Counted from the stretch's first letter, positions 11,831 through 26,652 are shown. The stretch: 64,000 nt of DNA from Oxyruncus cristatus (GCA_013399855.1 VXAY01004755.1:881974-945973), one strand, 5' to 3'. The notes: a model not told the origin generated them from the letters alone. Program-made: numbers and translations.

Positions 11831-14800
11831 AACACAGCTGAGCACAGGAACCAGGAGAATTATTTAGGTCACTCGAAGCAGCAGATTTCTCTCGGCTTTC
11901 TCTCCTTCCAGAAGCAGGGGCTGCACCCGCCGTGCTGAGGAAGCCGAACTGGGCAGCAGGGAGGCAGACCCAGACCTGGGCAGGGGGAGTTCAGACTCCC
12001 AGGAAAAGCTCCCCCTCTGCAGTGGGATTAAACACCACCAGCATTTGACCCTTCCCTCCCAGAGGGCAGGAGGAAAAAGAGTTTAATTCCGCCGGCCCAT
12101 TTCAGCCAAATTTGTCCTATGCCCCTGTGCTCTCCTCCTGGAACACACCAGGGAGAGCCGACCCTCCTCGCATGGAATTAAGCGGTTAAAAAAAAAAAGG
12201 GATAACAACATGAAAGCACAAGGAATAGTCAGAGAAAAAAGTCAGGGTTATGCTTCCTGTATTCCCACCTGTACCTGGGGGCAAGGGCCTTCATTTTCCC
12301 TTTGAAACCAAGGATAAGTCTTTTGTCAGAGCCCACCTTCCACCTCAGTATTTAAAGTAGATTCTCAGCAGAATAAAGGAAAAATTTAAGTAAAAGCAGA
12401 CACACATTAAAAACAGTTGAATTCAACCACTTCCTGGGGTTTGGCTGCTTGACAAAAGAATATAAATTCAGTAATTCCTGCAATCCAAGATGTGTGTCCT
12501 AGAACTTCCTGCAGCATTCCTGACTAAGCCTGACATTCCACTCCTGGAGAAGGTGGCTGTTCCCTGCAGTGGGTCAGAAATGCTGTTTTCCTCCGAGTTT
12601 TCAATAACAAGCTCCCACAGCTCTCCCAAAATTAAAATAACCTGGGTGGGACAGCTCAGTTAACATTTTTCAACCATCAGTAAATACTTTCCTACTGCTT
12701 CCGTTGAAAGACGTAATTTTAATTTAAAAAAATAATAAATTGTTAAGATTCTTACTATGCTGCTATCAGGTAAGAGGACTAAGTCAGAGCACGTGGCAAA
12801 CAAGAAAAACCTAAATATTGACTGAAACTGTGTTACCTGGTTACGACATCTCTCATGTAAAACGAAGCTCCTAAAAATATGATTATGTATGTGAAGTGCT
12901 CCTTGAAATGCAAGCTGTATTGTATAAAACAAGCAAAGTACTCCCATGAAATCAATCAGAAAAACAAGAAATAACACAAAAAGAGTTACCGTGGTATTTC
13001 TAAATACACATACACTCATCTACCACCAATCTCAAACCATCGCCTGTGCAAAGCAGCCTCCAAATCCAGCCAAACACACCATGTAATTAGGAATTTCATG
13101 ACATTTGGGGAATTTTTAAGTCTGCATAGGTACAGGACTGGTGTAAAATTAACGAGCTAATCACAAAACAGGAGAATGTCAGTGTTTGGTGTGAGAGGGA
13201 TCCGCAGTCCCCGTTCCTGTGAGTGCTGGGACGTGCAGGAAGGGTTTTATTAACCCACATCCAGGATGGCCGGAGCCAGCGGGAATTCCAGCAGTGAGCT
13301 AAGGCAGGTTAAAAGTTGGATAAGCCTTCCCACCACACCAGCTCTGCCTGCAAACACAGCTCATCCCTCTTGCAGCAGGCAGGCTGAAAAAGCTGCCCAG
13401 TTTCCGCTGGAGATGTGATTCCAGAAGGATCAGGAGGCCGGGCCGGGCCGGGAAAAGCGTCTCTTTGAAGCTGCTCACGGGTTTGGAATGTGCAAATGAA
13501 GACTGTACCCTAATTCAGGCAGACAGGGAAGCAAGGACAGAACTTTAAACAATCATGTGGTTACAGTGGCTCCAGTGGAATGCGATATTCTGAAATTACG
13601 AGCGGCTCCAGTGTTTTTTAAATAAGATCTTGGAGGAACCAAACTGGCAGAGGACTATTGAACCAGCAGGCAGCACAGACAACACTCGGGACATTTCTCC
13701 TCTCCTGATGCCCCGTCGTGCACAACACCCTTGCCTGGGACGTTACTGGTGTGGATCCTTTGTGCTCAGTGTGAGAAATCCCCCCCCAGCCCATCCCCGG
13801 CCACTGCTCTCACTGGCTGTCACCGCTCACAAGGTGCACCTCAAACCCACACCGACACCTCTGCACTGCCCAGTAACTCATCTGAAAGGAAAAAAGCCCA
13901 CAACTAAACAGCAGTTAATTATTTCTTTGCTCTCTGATGTTTTAATTTTTTGGGACAACTCCCTGCTGTGTTTGGGGTTTTTCTGTAGGCAGTGATGTTA
14001 GGTTATAGGGTGTACTGGTACAGTGGGACCGTGGTTGGGGTTCCCCGGCACCAACCCACCACAAGTGTAATTTAATTCTTGAACCAAACCTATAAGAATG
14101 TTTTATAAGTCAGGGTTTTTATAAGTAACCCCAATGGAACTGTTCACTACAAAATGAACTAACAGTGAAGTGTTTACCACATATTGATCTTCAGGTAAAA
14201 CCATTTTGGCTCAGGAATTTTAAGTTAATTCTAACTGATGTTATTTAGGTTTTTGTAGAAAATTTTTTACAGTAAAAAAACCATTCATTTATTCAACTAC
14301 AGAACAGAAGGGCAGCTCTGTATATGCTTTTTGGTTTTCAACCAGAAATAGCTGAAAATCATTCTTCCTGACAAAAAAATCCAGTTAAAAAGAACGGCAG
14401 CAACACACATCAACCTATACAAATGATGTCATGTGTGTCCACATGCAGTGATGATCCCACAGACATCACATCTTTGTCCCGTTTTTAGAGTTCGTTTCGG
14501 CATAAAGGGCCTCCAAACTGGTAAACAAAGCAAAAACCCAAGGGGTTATTAAAGAGATAATCACATCCAGACGTGTCATCTGCATTAAGGCACAACTTGA
14601 GTATCTGAATACCACTTGCTCGGTGCCATTCTTTGGAACGTGGAAGGAGAACGTCACTGGACACTCTTCCCCTTCACGGACACGGCGGACAAAAGCCCCT
14701 CACACGGGGTCGGGTTTGCATGGTCAGCAAAAAGGAAAGTAAAACCAGCTTTGCACTCCCTCTTCTCCAGGGAGGGCTGAGTATCAGGCCATTAGGTAGT

Positions 14801-15038
14801 CAGAGACGTTATTTTATAGCCAGCAAAGCCCCTGGGTAATAAAGAATGAGTGCAACTGCCACAGGCAGCTTTGCAGGAAATCGTGTGAAACAATGACAGA
14901 TGCTCCGGGATTGTGTCGAAACAAGAAAGGCAGGAAGAGCAGGGTGGCAGCTCAGGGGGGTTTGCCCCCCAACCACATTCCCCAACATGCTGACAGAAAC
15001 TGTGCATAATAATGGTCTTTTGAGAGATTATGTGCGGG

Positions 15039-15060
15039 CACACACACACACACACACACA
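15039..15060. repeat. (CA)11 microsatellite
   Basis: A pure CA dinucleotide run, (CA)11. Confidence 0.97.
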
Positions 15061-18000
15061 GAGTCAGTGAATACAGAGTGAAAGAATTCTGCCCAGAACC
15101 AAACACTTCAACAACTATGTATTTCCATTGCCACTCTCAGAAACAGTGGGACAAGCCTTCCTCATTGAACAGGAATTACTTGACAAGCTGATTGGGAAGG
15201 AGAGCTAACAGGAGTGACAAAATTAAAGCTTTCACATAAAACTTCCCAAAAAAGTATACGTACTTTTCAAAAAAATATACTCCGGTGTTTAAAATACTGA
15301 GTATCTCACAAACCCTCAGTTGGATTCAATATCCTTTACTCCCTTCTGAACACAGGACTTGCATCACCAACCAGCTTCAGAGACAGATTTTAAAAGCTGC
15401 GAGATGGAAAAATACAACCAAGCAGGATCCTAAAGAAACAACTAATGCCCAGCTCCCCTAAACCAAACATTGAGTGGGTGCCTAATCACATCAGGCAGCC
15501 CCACAAGCAGCTACCTGCACGTTAAATCACACCAATCCTATTAACTGCCCCCCAAACAAGTTTCTCGAGGCTCTTAACTCCAAGAAAAAAAATAATCTTA
15601 CAGATTCTGGTCCTGCAGCAGCGAGATGATTGTTCACCCAGGCTGTCAACGTGCTGCTCCGGGCAGAATGACACTGGTCTTGTTTTGCGGTGCCACCTGA
15701 CTGTTTAACAACTCTGTCTGATTCTCTCCCATCTCCCGCTTGGTTTGTGTGTGTAACTAACCACAGCTTTGTCTTGCTTAACGCATGTTGACATTTCCAG
15801 TGTAGCTGTTACTATAAACTGCTTTTAATCTATTTATTTGCTTTAACACGCTACCAACGCGGGATGTAAAAACTCACTCGACTGGCTTTTATAGGCACCT
15901 TCAGAAGAAGTAATAATGTTTAAAAGCCTAACAGTAAAATCGCATCAGTAAAGTCAGCTTAGCGCTTTTCAAAACCAAGCAGTGGAATCTCCAGTGCAGG
16001 AGCATCTGCAAAGTGTGAAGACAGGTGAAGTTACTGCTCTAAGCACCTGATGTCAGCTGGGATTCTCACTGTTCATTAACACTTACAGAAAATACCACTA
16101 CTTTTAAACTTCAGTCCGGGTTATTTCTTCAAATTATAAGCTTCTTCATTTAAAGAATATTAACCCTCTTAAAAGGCATCTGAAATTTTGAAGCCTCTCG
16201 TAACATGGCCCAGCGAGCAGAGAACAACACTCCCCTGGCTCCAAAGCGGGGGGAAGCCAAGAATTCCTCGTTTAATCTCCTGATTCCTCACCAAGGAAAC
16301 GGTGTGCTCAGCTTTACAGGAGCAGTTCCCAACAAAACAGGGAGCAGAGGGAAAAGACAAACCTCCAGGTATGAGGAAGGTCACACACAGGTGGCACAAA
16401 GCAGAGAGGCCCCAGGACAGCCCAAAATAGAGCGACGCTATTTTTAGTCCTTTGTTGCTGCTGATTGCACTGCACCACAAATAGATTCTAAAATAAGTGG
16501 GGAGGTTCTGGTGGGGAGTTTATTGGTCCATCTGTTCTCCAGGAGAGCTGGATTTTTCTGCAGTACCACACAAATGACAGAGCCCTTAAATATAAACGCC
16601 CAACCAACAGAATTTTCACAAAGAACATCCCATAAACCAAAGTCAGCCCAGCCTCAAATGGTGCTTTACAGTCTGTGACTCGAGCAAAACAAAACCCCAC
16701 CAAAGCTACACTCTCATCCCCAGATCTCTGCTGTGACAGAGTAGTGTCCGAGGATTGACTAGTTTGTTTTTCAACTTGAAGTTAAATCATCTCCACTCAC
16801 GCAAAACCACCATTCAAAACTGGGACATTAAACAGAGTTCTCCTTTTATGCTCTTGAACTGCTCATTCACGTCCAAAGTGAATCTTCCGAGATCATAAAT
16901 GCTACAGAAAGGGAAAATGGAGATGCAGCTGGAACCACCACAGTGTGTGTGTGACAGGACCGGGAACATCCAGGGGTTTGTAAGAACAGTGGCCCTGAGA
17001 GAAGTGAAGCACGACAGAAAATCCTGGTACACTGCACACTTTACGACACCAAACAGTCACTGCAACAGAGCAGAGATTTAGAATCATTAACAGTCTTAGT
17101 GTCATCTCCTGTAAATAAAACCACCGTGTGATGCACAGGGTGGGGGGACGGACAATTAAACTCACTGGCTGGTAGACTTTTTTAATCATCTCTTCTCCAG
17201 GATTTAATTCCTTCATTCAGAACAGCTTGTTCTGTGGTAACTCCCAGCAATGACATATTTATTTCTCTGTTCATTTTTACCCCCGGTTCACGTGGTGCAG
17301 GTCTGGGCTGAGGTGCATTCAACAGCTCTGTGTGGGTAGTTCATTCAGTGCTCCAGCTTACTTTAATTAGTTCTTTTAATTCTCTCATTTATACAAACAC
17401 TACAGCTACTTAAGTGCCTCTCCTGAGATCACTTACCCTGCTTTGATTCCTTCCCGGCATCGAGACCCAGCCCTGCACTTAACTTTGCATTTAAAAGAAG
17501 CGTCACAATTGTTAAACCTAAATAATGAGAATTAGGAGGAGGGAGGAAACAGCAAAACACCAAGTTTTAGCACTACTGTGATACTGGGAAAATGTGAAAA
17601 CTAGAATTCAAGGCAAAGAACTGCAGGAGAACTTCATGAGAGGCAGTGACTGGATGAGGGGAAAGAAAATTAACAGGGGGAGGGGGGAACCCTAAAAAAC
17701 CCTCACAAATGAAATTCAATAGAAATAAATACAAAGGAGCAGGGGGGGGGGGAAATAATTCCATAAAAAGGTAATTGCATAAAAATAAATAAAGATAATT
17801 CCATAAACACAAGAATTCCGTACAGAGTCTTCATTGTGAAGTAGATGAAGTGACCAGGGAGAGAGTAGACATGTACTAAAATCAAAAGGACTGAGACCCA
17901 AAAGGAGAGTTACATTCTCTCCTTCACACAGGAGTAGGAGCCCTAACACTACAGTAATAAATGAAAAAACTAAACCAAAATCCCCAACCTTTTTCCACCC

Positions 18001-18672
18001 ATATATGAGCTACGGTATCAATTACCAGCGAATATTTGTGCAGGCTGAGATTCTTGTGTGGGTTCAAACTCAATTAAACACACAAAAGAAAAATTCATCA
18101 ACAGCTGTAAAACACAGAAATATGTCAAGTCGCATTGTCAAAGCCAGCAGGGAGCTGACCAAGTGTACAGAAAAATAACTGTGCTCTTGGCATGAGCTGA
18201 GAGTCCTCCCCAGGCCGTCCCTCTTCTGACCACTGCTGGAGGCAACTTGGATGTGAAGGGATTATTCAGGAAGAGTCTCTGGGCCTGTTTCCTTTGCAGA
18301 AATTAGAAGCACATACTGGCAGCAGCTTCCTGAAAGGTCCAGGGTAACTGTGTTACACTGCTTTTATCTCACTTGGCTCAGGGTCCTGCCCGTCTGCCTC
18401 CCGGCTGCTCCAGAGCAGGCACAAGCTGATACTCTTTCAGGCAACAACATTTCCTCTCCTTCCTAAATTAAATATTTTTCTAGGAATCGGGTGGGGCAGC
18501 AAATAATTTCACTGCGTGTCCCTGTTCTCCAAAACATCAGATACCAACGTGATTTCAGCAGCACTGTGTGAACACACAGACGCGCTCCCCCATCAGCTGA
18601 AAACCAGTGCAAGGAGAATTCTGCACATCAGACATCCAGGTCCATGTTTTAAACTGCTGGATCCTTCAACAA

Positions 18673-18709
18673 GAGGGGGGGGGGGGNNNNNNNNNNNNNN
18701 NNNGGGGGG
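18673..18709. other. Assembly gap of 17 N within a G homopolymer
   Basis: Twelve or more G (after AAGA) precede 17 N at 18687-18703, and six G follow. The gap most likely marks failure to read through a long G run, so the true length is unknown. Open frames reported across it are meaningless. Confidence 0.97.
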
Positions 18710-21430
18710 AAGGAAGATATTTTAATGTTCTTCCTTCAGCTTTCCAGTCAGCAGATGGAAATTATATAATTAGATGTACTGATGACATCATCATCCAAAA
18801 AACACTTGCAGTTCCCCGTGTCTTTAACAGCTGGTAACACGAAGAGATTAAAGAGAGACGAGATCCCTCAAAGTAATTTCTGCAGCTTGCTTTTGCTCAG
18901 GAGACAGAAAATCCCCCTGGCTGGTGGGAAACTCAATCTGCCCCTGAATTACCACCTTGTCCTACGAGGTTCTGCTCCTCCCAGCCCTGCCGTGCTTTGG
19001 AATTCTGTGAATCCTTCACGTAGGCACCCACAGCTCCCACTTCTCATGGAATGCCTTCCCCTCTGCCAGGGGGAAACTCCAAAGGAAGAGTTGTCACCAT
19101 GACATTCAAACTGACAGAGGACAAAATCAGGGAGGGCAACTGCCTGAGATAAAAGTTCCAGTTTTCCCAAGCATTCCTGTGTCTGGCAATGCACAGAAAT
19201 ATGGCCATCACTACACGGCGTGCCCCAAGAAAACTGCTTTCAGTCCAAATCCGGGCTGGTCCTCAGAAATCCACACACAACTTGAACAACAAGGCAAAGA
19301 AGAAAAGGGTGGATGGAGAAGGGGCAAGTCTGGCCATGCAGGAAGAAAACACCTTGCGAGTCCCCCAGCGAAGTGATCCGTACAGACATGGCTACATCCA
19401 GCGGTGCACGAGGAGTTATTGTTGGGTTTTCTCTTAGAGATCACCGAGGATCAAAAGGAGTGATCTGAGATCACAGCATCCTTCGTCTGGAGAGATGAAC
19501 CCTCACCAAAATCCTGACTGAGGCAATTCCACACCCCCCGCCCCCCACTTTCAGGATTTACAGAGCCTTTTTCCTGTGGAATGCCAACTCCATCTAACAG
19601 ACACGAGCTCGTGCAGAAGTAGTGCCTTACATGCTGAAGAACAGCATCCACATCCAAGGGTTCCAACAGCAAGCCTGCAGGGGTGTAATTAGAGCAAAGA
19701 GTCTGGAGCACACATTTACCACAGGGAAAAGCCGGGGTTTGATCCCTGCTGCATCCCAAGACCGGATGGCAAGCAGATGGCAGCATCAAGCACAGCACTG
19801 GCAAAGATCAGTTTGGGAGCCCGTTTTTATGGGCAAAAAGGCCTGTTCCTGAGGAATTACTCACTGGCTCAGCTGCTTTTCTATCAGGGTAAGGTGTAGA
19901 GGGACTAAACACAGCCGGATTTATTACAGGTAGTCTTATGTTTACTGGTTTCCCAGTAAAATGACATAAATCCCCTGCCTGCCAGGCCAGTGTGAACCAG
20001 AGGACCTGACTCCAAACAACTGGGGCTATCCCACCCTGAGGGAATTTAGTCAGCTCAGACCCACACACTGCAAGAGAATCCAGCTTTGTTTTTAAAACAT
20101 TATCCAGTGCTTGCTCACTTGTCCAGGATTTATCAACTTCTTAAGTGCACACACTCAGAACATATAAAAGGTCACTTCTTTGCCAAACTAAGAACACTTG
20201 GAAGTCGCCCAGGGTTTGGGATCAGGGAAGGACCTGCTCCACACACGCTCTCCACGCTGCCTTGGGCTCAGACCACACGTAACTGGCGAGAAGTTGAGGC
20301 TGAAGGAACAAGGTGTGCTCTCTCTGAGCAGGAGAGGAAGCTTTTCCCTGAGGGTTTGCCCTCAAAGGGCAAAGTTCTTTGACAATTCCCCCCAAAATCT
20401 CACTTTTTGGGAGGTATGCAGGCAACTGATCACACATCTGCTGCCAGAACCTCTCCCTCCCTCCCCATCCTGCCCCACTCTTTTCCATGAAAAAGCTGAT
20501 TTTAACTAGATGAGATTTTTTTCAAAGAGGAAAATTAAAAGCCCAGACACCAGTCAGTACTGCTGCTACAACACACTCAGAGAGAGCAGCCAAGAATAAC
20601 AACCAGTGGTTTCTTGCTGCACTTCACTAATCCAACTGCACCCAGCTGGTAGCGCCAAAGGTGCTGTGACTGCAGCTCCTCCCGCTCTAGACGGGCTTAA
20701 AAATAAATAGTGCTGAGCTCAGAGCAGAGTTTGGTTACAGTGACTACGTAGGAGGAAAGAACGAGCCCTCAGAGGCAAACAGAAGGGAGAAAGGTGGGAA
20801 GAAGTAACCCAAAAACCTGCGTGAGTATTACTTCTGTCCTCTCACTGGAGCCACGCTTCCCAGTTTTGCTTTCCTCAGTAAACTGAAGCCAACAGAGCCT
20901 ACTGATGATGATGATGTATTTTTTTAAGATGTACCTGCTCTGTGATTGCTGTACATCACTCCTGCATTTTAGCCCTGAAAAGGAAGGCCCACAGCTCCCT
21001 GTTCACTGTGCAGATGTAGGTTTGTTTGTGTTACTGGGCCCACCCAGAAGAATTGGTTTATACAGCCTTATTTAGATTATGTATGATACAAGAAGTGCTC
21101 ATCCAGTTTGTTATCTTCTAAACCAGCAGCAAATTTATACCAAAGACAAGCTACTTTAAAATTGCCTTATTATCCTGAATCTGACAATTTAATAAGACAC
21201 TAAAAGCATTCACAAGACTAATTCAGCTTTCTCTTCAGCTTTATAAATGGTTCCAGACAATTACCTTTTAAAAATAAGCATTTCCATAATTTTTTGCTAT
21301 AGCAGTCACAAAACAGTCCATTTATATCACAAAATCTGGTGATCTCTTAAACAAGAGACCTGGTTACAGGACACCAGTGGCTCCTGTGGTACTGCACAAA
21401 GATCAAAGTATTTGGCAGTGCTTTAAACTA

Positions 21431-21668
21431 CTTGTTCCACCCCCTGCCATGGGCAGGGACACCTCCCACTAGCCCAGGTTGCTCCAAGTTTATCCAAGCT
21501 GGCCTCGGACACTTCCAGGGATCCAGGAGCAGCCACAGCTTCTCTGGGCAACCTGTGCCAGGGCCTCCCCACCCTCCCAGCCAGGAATTCCTTCCCAGTA
21601 TCTAATCTAAACCTACTCTCTTTCAGTTTAAAACCATCCCCCCCCCTTGCCCTGTCACCATTTTAGTC
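21431..21668 (-). mobile_element. CR1 LINE 3'-UTR fragment
   Basis: Read on the minus strand, this contains the CR1 3' region words CTGGGAAGGAATTCCTGGCT, GTTGCCCAGAGAAGCTGTGG, GAGCAACCTGGGCTAGTGGG and TGTCCCTGCCCATGGCAGGG. These are the standard end of avian CR1 elements. The terminal ATTCTATG repeats are missing, so the 3' tip is lost or decayed at about 21431. The 5' side stops near 21668, so the fragment is severely truncated and has no coding capacity. A C-tract (21638-21646) lies inside it. It appears to be the same subfamily as the copy at 46998-47355. Confidence 0.9.
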
Positions 21669-22775
21669 TGAGTCTTCAGAAAATAAGGGTTAGCAAAAAC
21701 TTTTAAGGGCACAGAAGTCTCAGAAAACAGACTTGGAGAATAAATAACCTCCTCTGTTCTGAAAAAAAAAAGCTTTATTTCAAGATCAAGTTATTTTAAA
21801 GAGATGCAAAAGCGTCAGCAAAAACAATGAAGTTGATTTTATTCAATGGAATTGTTTTCAACTGAGGTTTTCTTTCCTATTTTTAGAGAGACACTGAGGA
21901 ATATTTTGGCTTTAGGCACCGATTTTATTGGTGACTATGAGGAAGTGTATTTACTTCTGAACTGGACTGAAAACACACCCTGTAGTGCCACTGGTTTTGC
22001 AGAACTCAGAAGAACACCTACTGCTTACAGGGGTCTTAAATCAGTCCAAGGACCAAATCCAGCCCGAGTTTCAGAAACCCAAGGTTCTGTGGGGAGGTTC
22101 CTGCAGCTGCACCTACAATTAGAGCTGCAACAGATTTCAGCGTTCAAAACTCAGGCCCCCTAAATATCTGCAGGAGCCCTTAAGTCAATCCATCACCGAT
22201 ACAGTAAGTGACAACACTTGTGTTTGGCAGACAGTGCAACTGGGAGCCCTGACAAATCCCATTAGCAGCACATCAGGGGCACTTCGTTTATCCTGTACGA
22301 ACAGTGCCAGTAGGGAGGGGATAACGAGAAAAGGAGCTTAAACATTACTGGGACTGCACTAATTGGTCACCGAGTCCTGATTAAGCCAAAGCTTCATAGA
22401 GAATTACTGAAGTTCAAGTATCCCACACAACTGCATCCAAAACCACTCAATGAAGATAGGAAGTCGCTTCTGAACTGCACAAATAAGGCACGAAAAATAA
22501 ACAGAAACAGGTAACTCTGATATTCTTGAACTGCCTGCCTTTTGTACACTCCTAGTCCAAAATACTTCAATCGTTTAAATAACTAGGCTTTTTTAAAAGT
22601 CACAAAAGTGTGAAAAATACTCTCTCAACTGCATGAAATAATGCAAATATTTGGAATATATGAAGGCATTCCAGTAACCTCATATATACAAATATTTGTA
22701 CAGATAAACAACGATGCCCAGAAATAATAACTGCAAGAGAAGGTTTTACAACTCCCAGAAGTTACAGATTACTAG

Positions 22776-22903
22776 ATCAGTTTTATGTATTTGTTCATTT
22801 ACACTAATTAAATCGGTAAAAAAATCTTTAACTTCAAATATCAGCTTTATATATTTGTTCATTTACATTAATTAAATCGGTAAAAAAGATCTTTAACTTC
22901 AAA
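22776..22903. repeat. 64-bp tandem duplication, AT-rich
   Basis: Two head-to-tail units start with ATCAG at 22776 and 22840. Both contain TATTTGTTCATTTACA, TTAATTAAATCGGTAAAAAA and TCTTTAACTTCAAA. They differ at only a few positions, which suggests a fairly recent duplication. The unit carries homeodomain-like TTAATTAA words. Confidence 0.93.
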
Positions 22904-25900
22904 ACTGTTAGAGATAACTCTTCTGCATTATAAACTGGAGTCCACAAAAGCATGTGCCACCATATCCCCCCAAATGGTAGAAGAGGAACCACACGGGAAC
23001 ATACATCCTAACATCCATACCCTGTACATCCTGGCTTCCTCAGAACCCTACAAGGGGAGGGTGCTTATAAACATACACTGAAAATAGATGGATTCGGAGT
23101 CTTTCAGAAGGAATAAGGCAATCCTAAGCAGGCATCTCACCAAAATCCAAGTGGTGCAAGCTCTGTGAGAGCACCTTGGATGTCGGGACTGGCTGGAGCA
23201 CAGCCCAGGAACACTGGGAGCCGCAGGGGGCCGAGGGCACGCTGGAGTTTCCCTTTCCCAGGACAGGAGGGGATAAGGATCCTGGTAACAGCTCATTTCA
23301 CCGCGGTGGGGGTTGGTCAGCAGTGCCCATCTCCTGTGCTGGGGCTCCAGGGGACCAAACACCCGGTGATTACAAACCCCGGGACAGAACTGCCACGCCA
23401 AGCGATGCTGTGAGTGCCAGCCCGGCCACACACCCTCCCGCCCACGCTGGGAATTCCTGCATGGAATGAGGGTCCCACGGTCATGCTCTGGCTGTCAGGG
23501 ACACACAGGCAGTGCAAATGCCACCAGCCCCTGCACCAACAGCACCGGGATATCGTGTCATCCACGTGAGGAGGTCCCTGCAGGAACAGAACCTCCGTTA
23601 TCAACGCTTGGGGAGGAGTAATTTCTGACTCACTTTGTCACCGAAACACCCACCCTGACAGGGTTGAAGGACCCCCAGCACACTCCCAGCACCCCTGGGC
23701 TTCATGTGGGCTGCCGGGCCCGGGGCCATGCACCCAGCAGACAGCTGGATGAGACTCTGCACACCTCCTGAATCAGCTCAGCTGGGGATACAGCAAAGAG
23801 GAGCACGGCTCCAGTGACACCCCACCCCACGCAGGGAGCCCGGCGTTGTTCCCAGGACTTTATCCTGACTGCCAAGGGTCAAGGAATCCGAAGAATCAGT
23901 GCCTGGGGTGGCTCTGCTGCTGCCTTTGTGATGCCTTTACCCGGGGAGGCAGATGAGAGGCCGAGGGCAGCCCTGGGTGGGAGCTGCAGGATCAGGGTCC
24001 AGCTGCTGGTCCCACGACTGAGGGGCTGCACAAACCCCACTCGTGTCCCAAAGCACAGCAATGCAGGGGCACTGCAAACTGGGGCAGTGTTTGCCCCACT
24101 CACTGACCATTTCCAGCCTGCTCCCTGACAGGGCTCACCGGCTCCCACAAAATGCTGCCTTATTATTTTCATTACTACGTAAAAAACCCAATAAAAAGAC
24201 AATTGAATACAAAATACCCTGTAATTTATAGCTTATCTAGACAGTTACTTTGCTGATAAAGCACATGAACGTTACTATTTTCAGTCCAAAATGTTTTTTG
24301 TTTTTTGGGTTTTTTTCCTGCACAGTTTTTTTGCTGACGTTTTCCATCAAGGTTTTTACAGAAAAGACTCTTGGAATATGACACAGACAAACAAAATAAT
24401 CCAAGACTCCCGGCAGCATATATAAAACAACAGATAACAGTAAATAAAATGGTAATGCTTGAATAGCCTTTTCCCAAACCACCTCAACAGCAACCTTGGT
24501 TAACCCTTAGTTGTTAATAATGTTTTGCTGTTTTTTTTCTATAAAACATAAAAATACATTGTATTGATTAATGATATTAGATTAATACACTTGAATAAAA
24601 TTACATTAAGTTACTTTAAAATAATGAACATAAGCATGCTGATATTAAGGACACTTGGATATCACCTTGATGTATTTTCAGCTTTTGCTGAAAACTGCAT
24701 ATGAAAAAACTTATTTCAGAATCTGGGTTCACTTCAGAGAAGGTAAGAGTTAATTCAGCTTTAGCACACACAAGATTACCAATTAAAATAACACCAACCA
24801 ACCAGAGATGTAACACAGCAGCTTGGTGTATGGTCTTACTGAAACCATAAGTAATCCTCAGAAGAAACTAAGCAAAGATGAACAGAACATTTCAGAACTT
24901 AAACCCTCAAAAATATGAAAATATTTCCCTGGGAACTAAGCCTCTTAAATAGAAAAGCTTATTTTTACAGGGGTAGGGAGCATTATTGGAAAATACTGAA
25001 TATTTCTTATTACCAGTATTTCCATCACATTTATTTTGACAAGCCAAGAATAAGAACACATTATTTAAAATTAAGTCAGATTGATTTTCATTATTTATCT
25101 TCCTAGTCTTTCCTCATTCATTGCAACACTGTACATATCTATTTGTAGGTATCACTACACACCATTTTCAAGAAACACATATGACCCCATTACTGATTTT
25201 TTTTAAACACGTTAGAATAGAAGTACACAAACGTGTAGAAGTAAAATCATTTATGTGACTTCTTTTTCTCAAAGTCAAGGAAACAAAAACCTCGCTGCAC
25301 CACAGAGCACTCTATGTGCAGAGTTACCATTTCTCAGCTGAGGAATTCAAATCTTAATGAAAAATCAAATAGATCACTTCAACTTGTTGTTTTTACCATG
25401 CACTGTGTCATCATTTAATGAAGCACCTACACAGCATTTGCCAAAAGAAATTATCTGTGCCCCGCCACGTGCCAGGGGCAAACCTCCTCATGGGATTCCG
25501 AACAAGAGTGGTTCCCAGTTCCCCCTGGAGCTGCAGTTCCTCTCCAGGGCTCACTAACCCTCACGTCTCCACGTGAAGACAGGGCCTGGCAGGAGTTCCC
25601 TGCTTTCAACAACGCTCAGTGTCAGTTCTGCTGTCACTGGGCTGGAGATTCCCTGGCTGAGTCCTGTGACTCCTCCCAGGAATCTGGAGGCAGTGGTCAC
25701 TTCCAGGAGGTCAGAGAGGACACGGTGCTCGCAGTGTCTGACGGCACCGATCAGGGCCCAGTTTTGGTGCTTGCAATGCACTGACCACAAGCCTGGCTGT
25801 GGATGCTCTGACTGAGCTCTGTTAGAGAGGGAAAAACCCAGGCATCGGATCTACAGGGGCACAGCTGACACAGGAGTGCTCGGGATATTTATGAAGCTAC

Positions 25901-26108
25901 AGCCCAGGCACTGGTAACTCAGGGATTTCTGTGGCCCAGCACCTCACACGAGGGGTGCCACAATCAGCGCTGTGATGGGGCGGTGACCACCAGAGAGTGG
26001 AAATGCAACAAAGAACTGGACTTGCCTGAGCCCGAGTGCAACCCCACTGCTCCAGCACACCCAGAGGGCAGCCTGGCCACACAAACCCCATCCTGCCCGC
26101 CAGTCTTA

Positions 26109-26298
26109 TGTCCAGTGGTCAGGTTGAAGGGTGGCGGCAGGTAATCCCTGCTGAAAATGCCCTGAGCGTGGAAAGAGGTGGATCCATATGGATATGTACC
26201 CCCTGGGATGGGGAAAAACAGCAGGTTTCGTTGTGGCAGAGAAACAGAACTATTGGAACCAAGAACTCTGCTTTTATACTTGTGGCAGTTAGTCCTCT
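26109..26298 (+). repeat. Left arm of a ~190-bp near-perfect inverted repeat
   Basis: This 190-bp block is the reverse complement of 27370-27561 at every base except for a 2-bp AG indel (GTGGCAGTTAG here, GTGGCAGAGTTAG in the other arm). It begins TGTCCAGTGGTCAGGTTGAA and ends TTAGTCCTCT. Similarity stops sharply at both ends. The same frame is open right through both arms (SSGQVEGWRQVIPAEN and WICTPWDGEKQQ), but I recognise no protein family. It matches no CR1 segment or other repeat I know. Confidence 0.95.
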
Positions 26299-26652
26299 AC
26301 TTTAAAATGTCCCACTGATGGACCTTTTTCTTTTGGAAGGGGGGATGACCCATGAATTATTTAAATGCTACGAAAAGCAACGATTATTTTTTCAAGTGCT
26401 CTTTGCATTTAAGTAAATTAAACCCAGCTTCAATTATTTTAAGTTGCTCAAATAGAGTTTGAACTCTACTGAACTATACTGAACTCTACGGAACCAAACT
26501 GATTTTCCCCACAATTTCCTACACACCAAGAAAATAATCACTGAAGTCATTAGCAAATACTCTCACATAAGACAATAATTTTTTTCTTTAACATTTTATT
26601 GTGGTGCTTTCCAAAACAAACAAACAAAAAACCCCACCCTGTACAAAACTTG

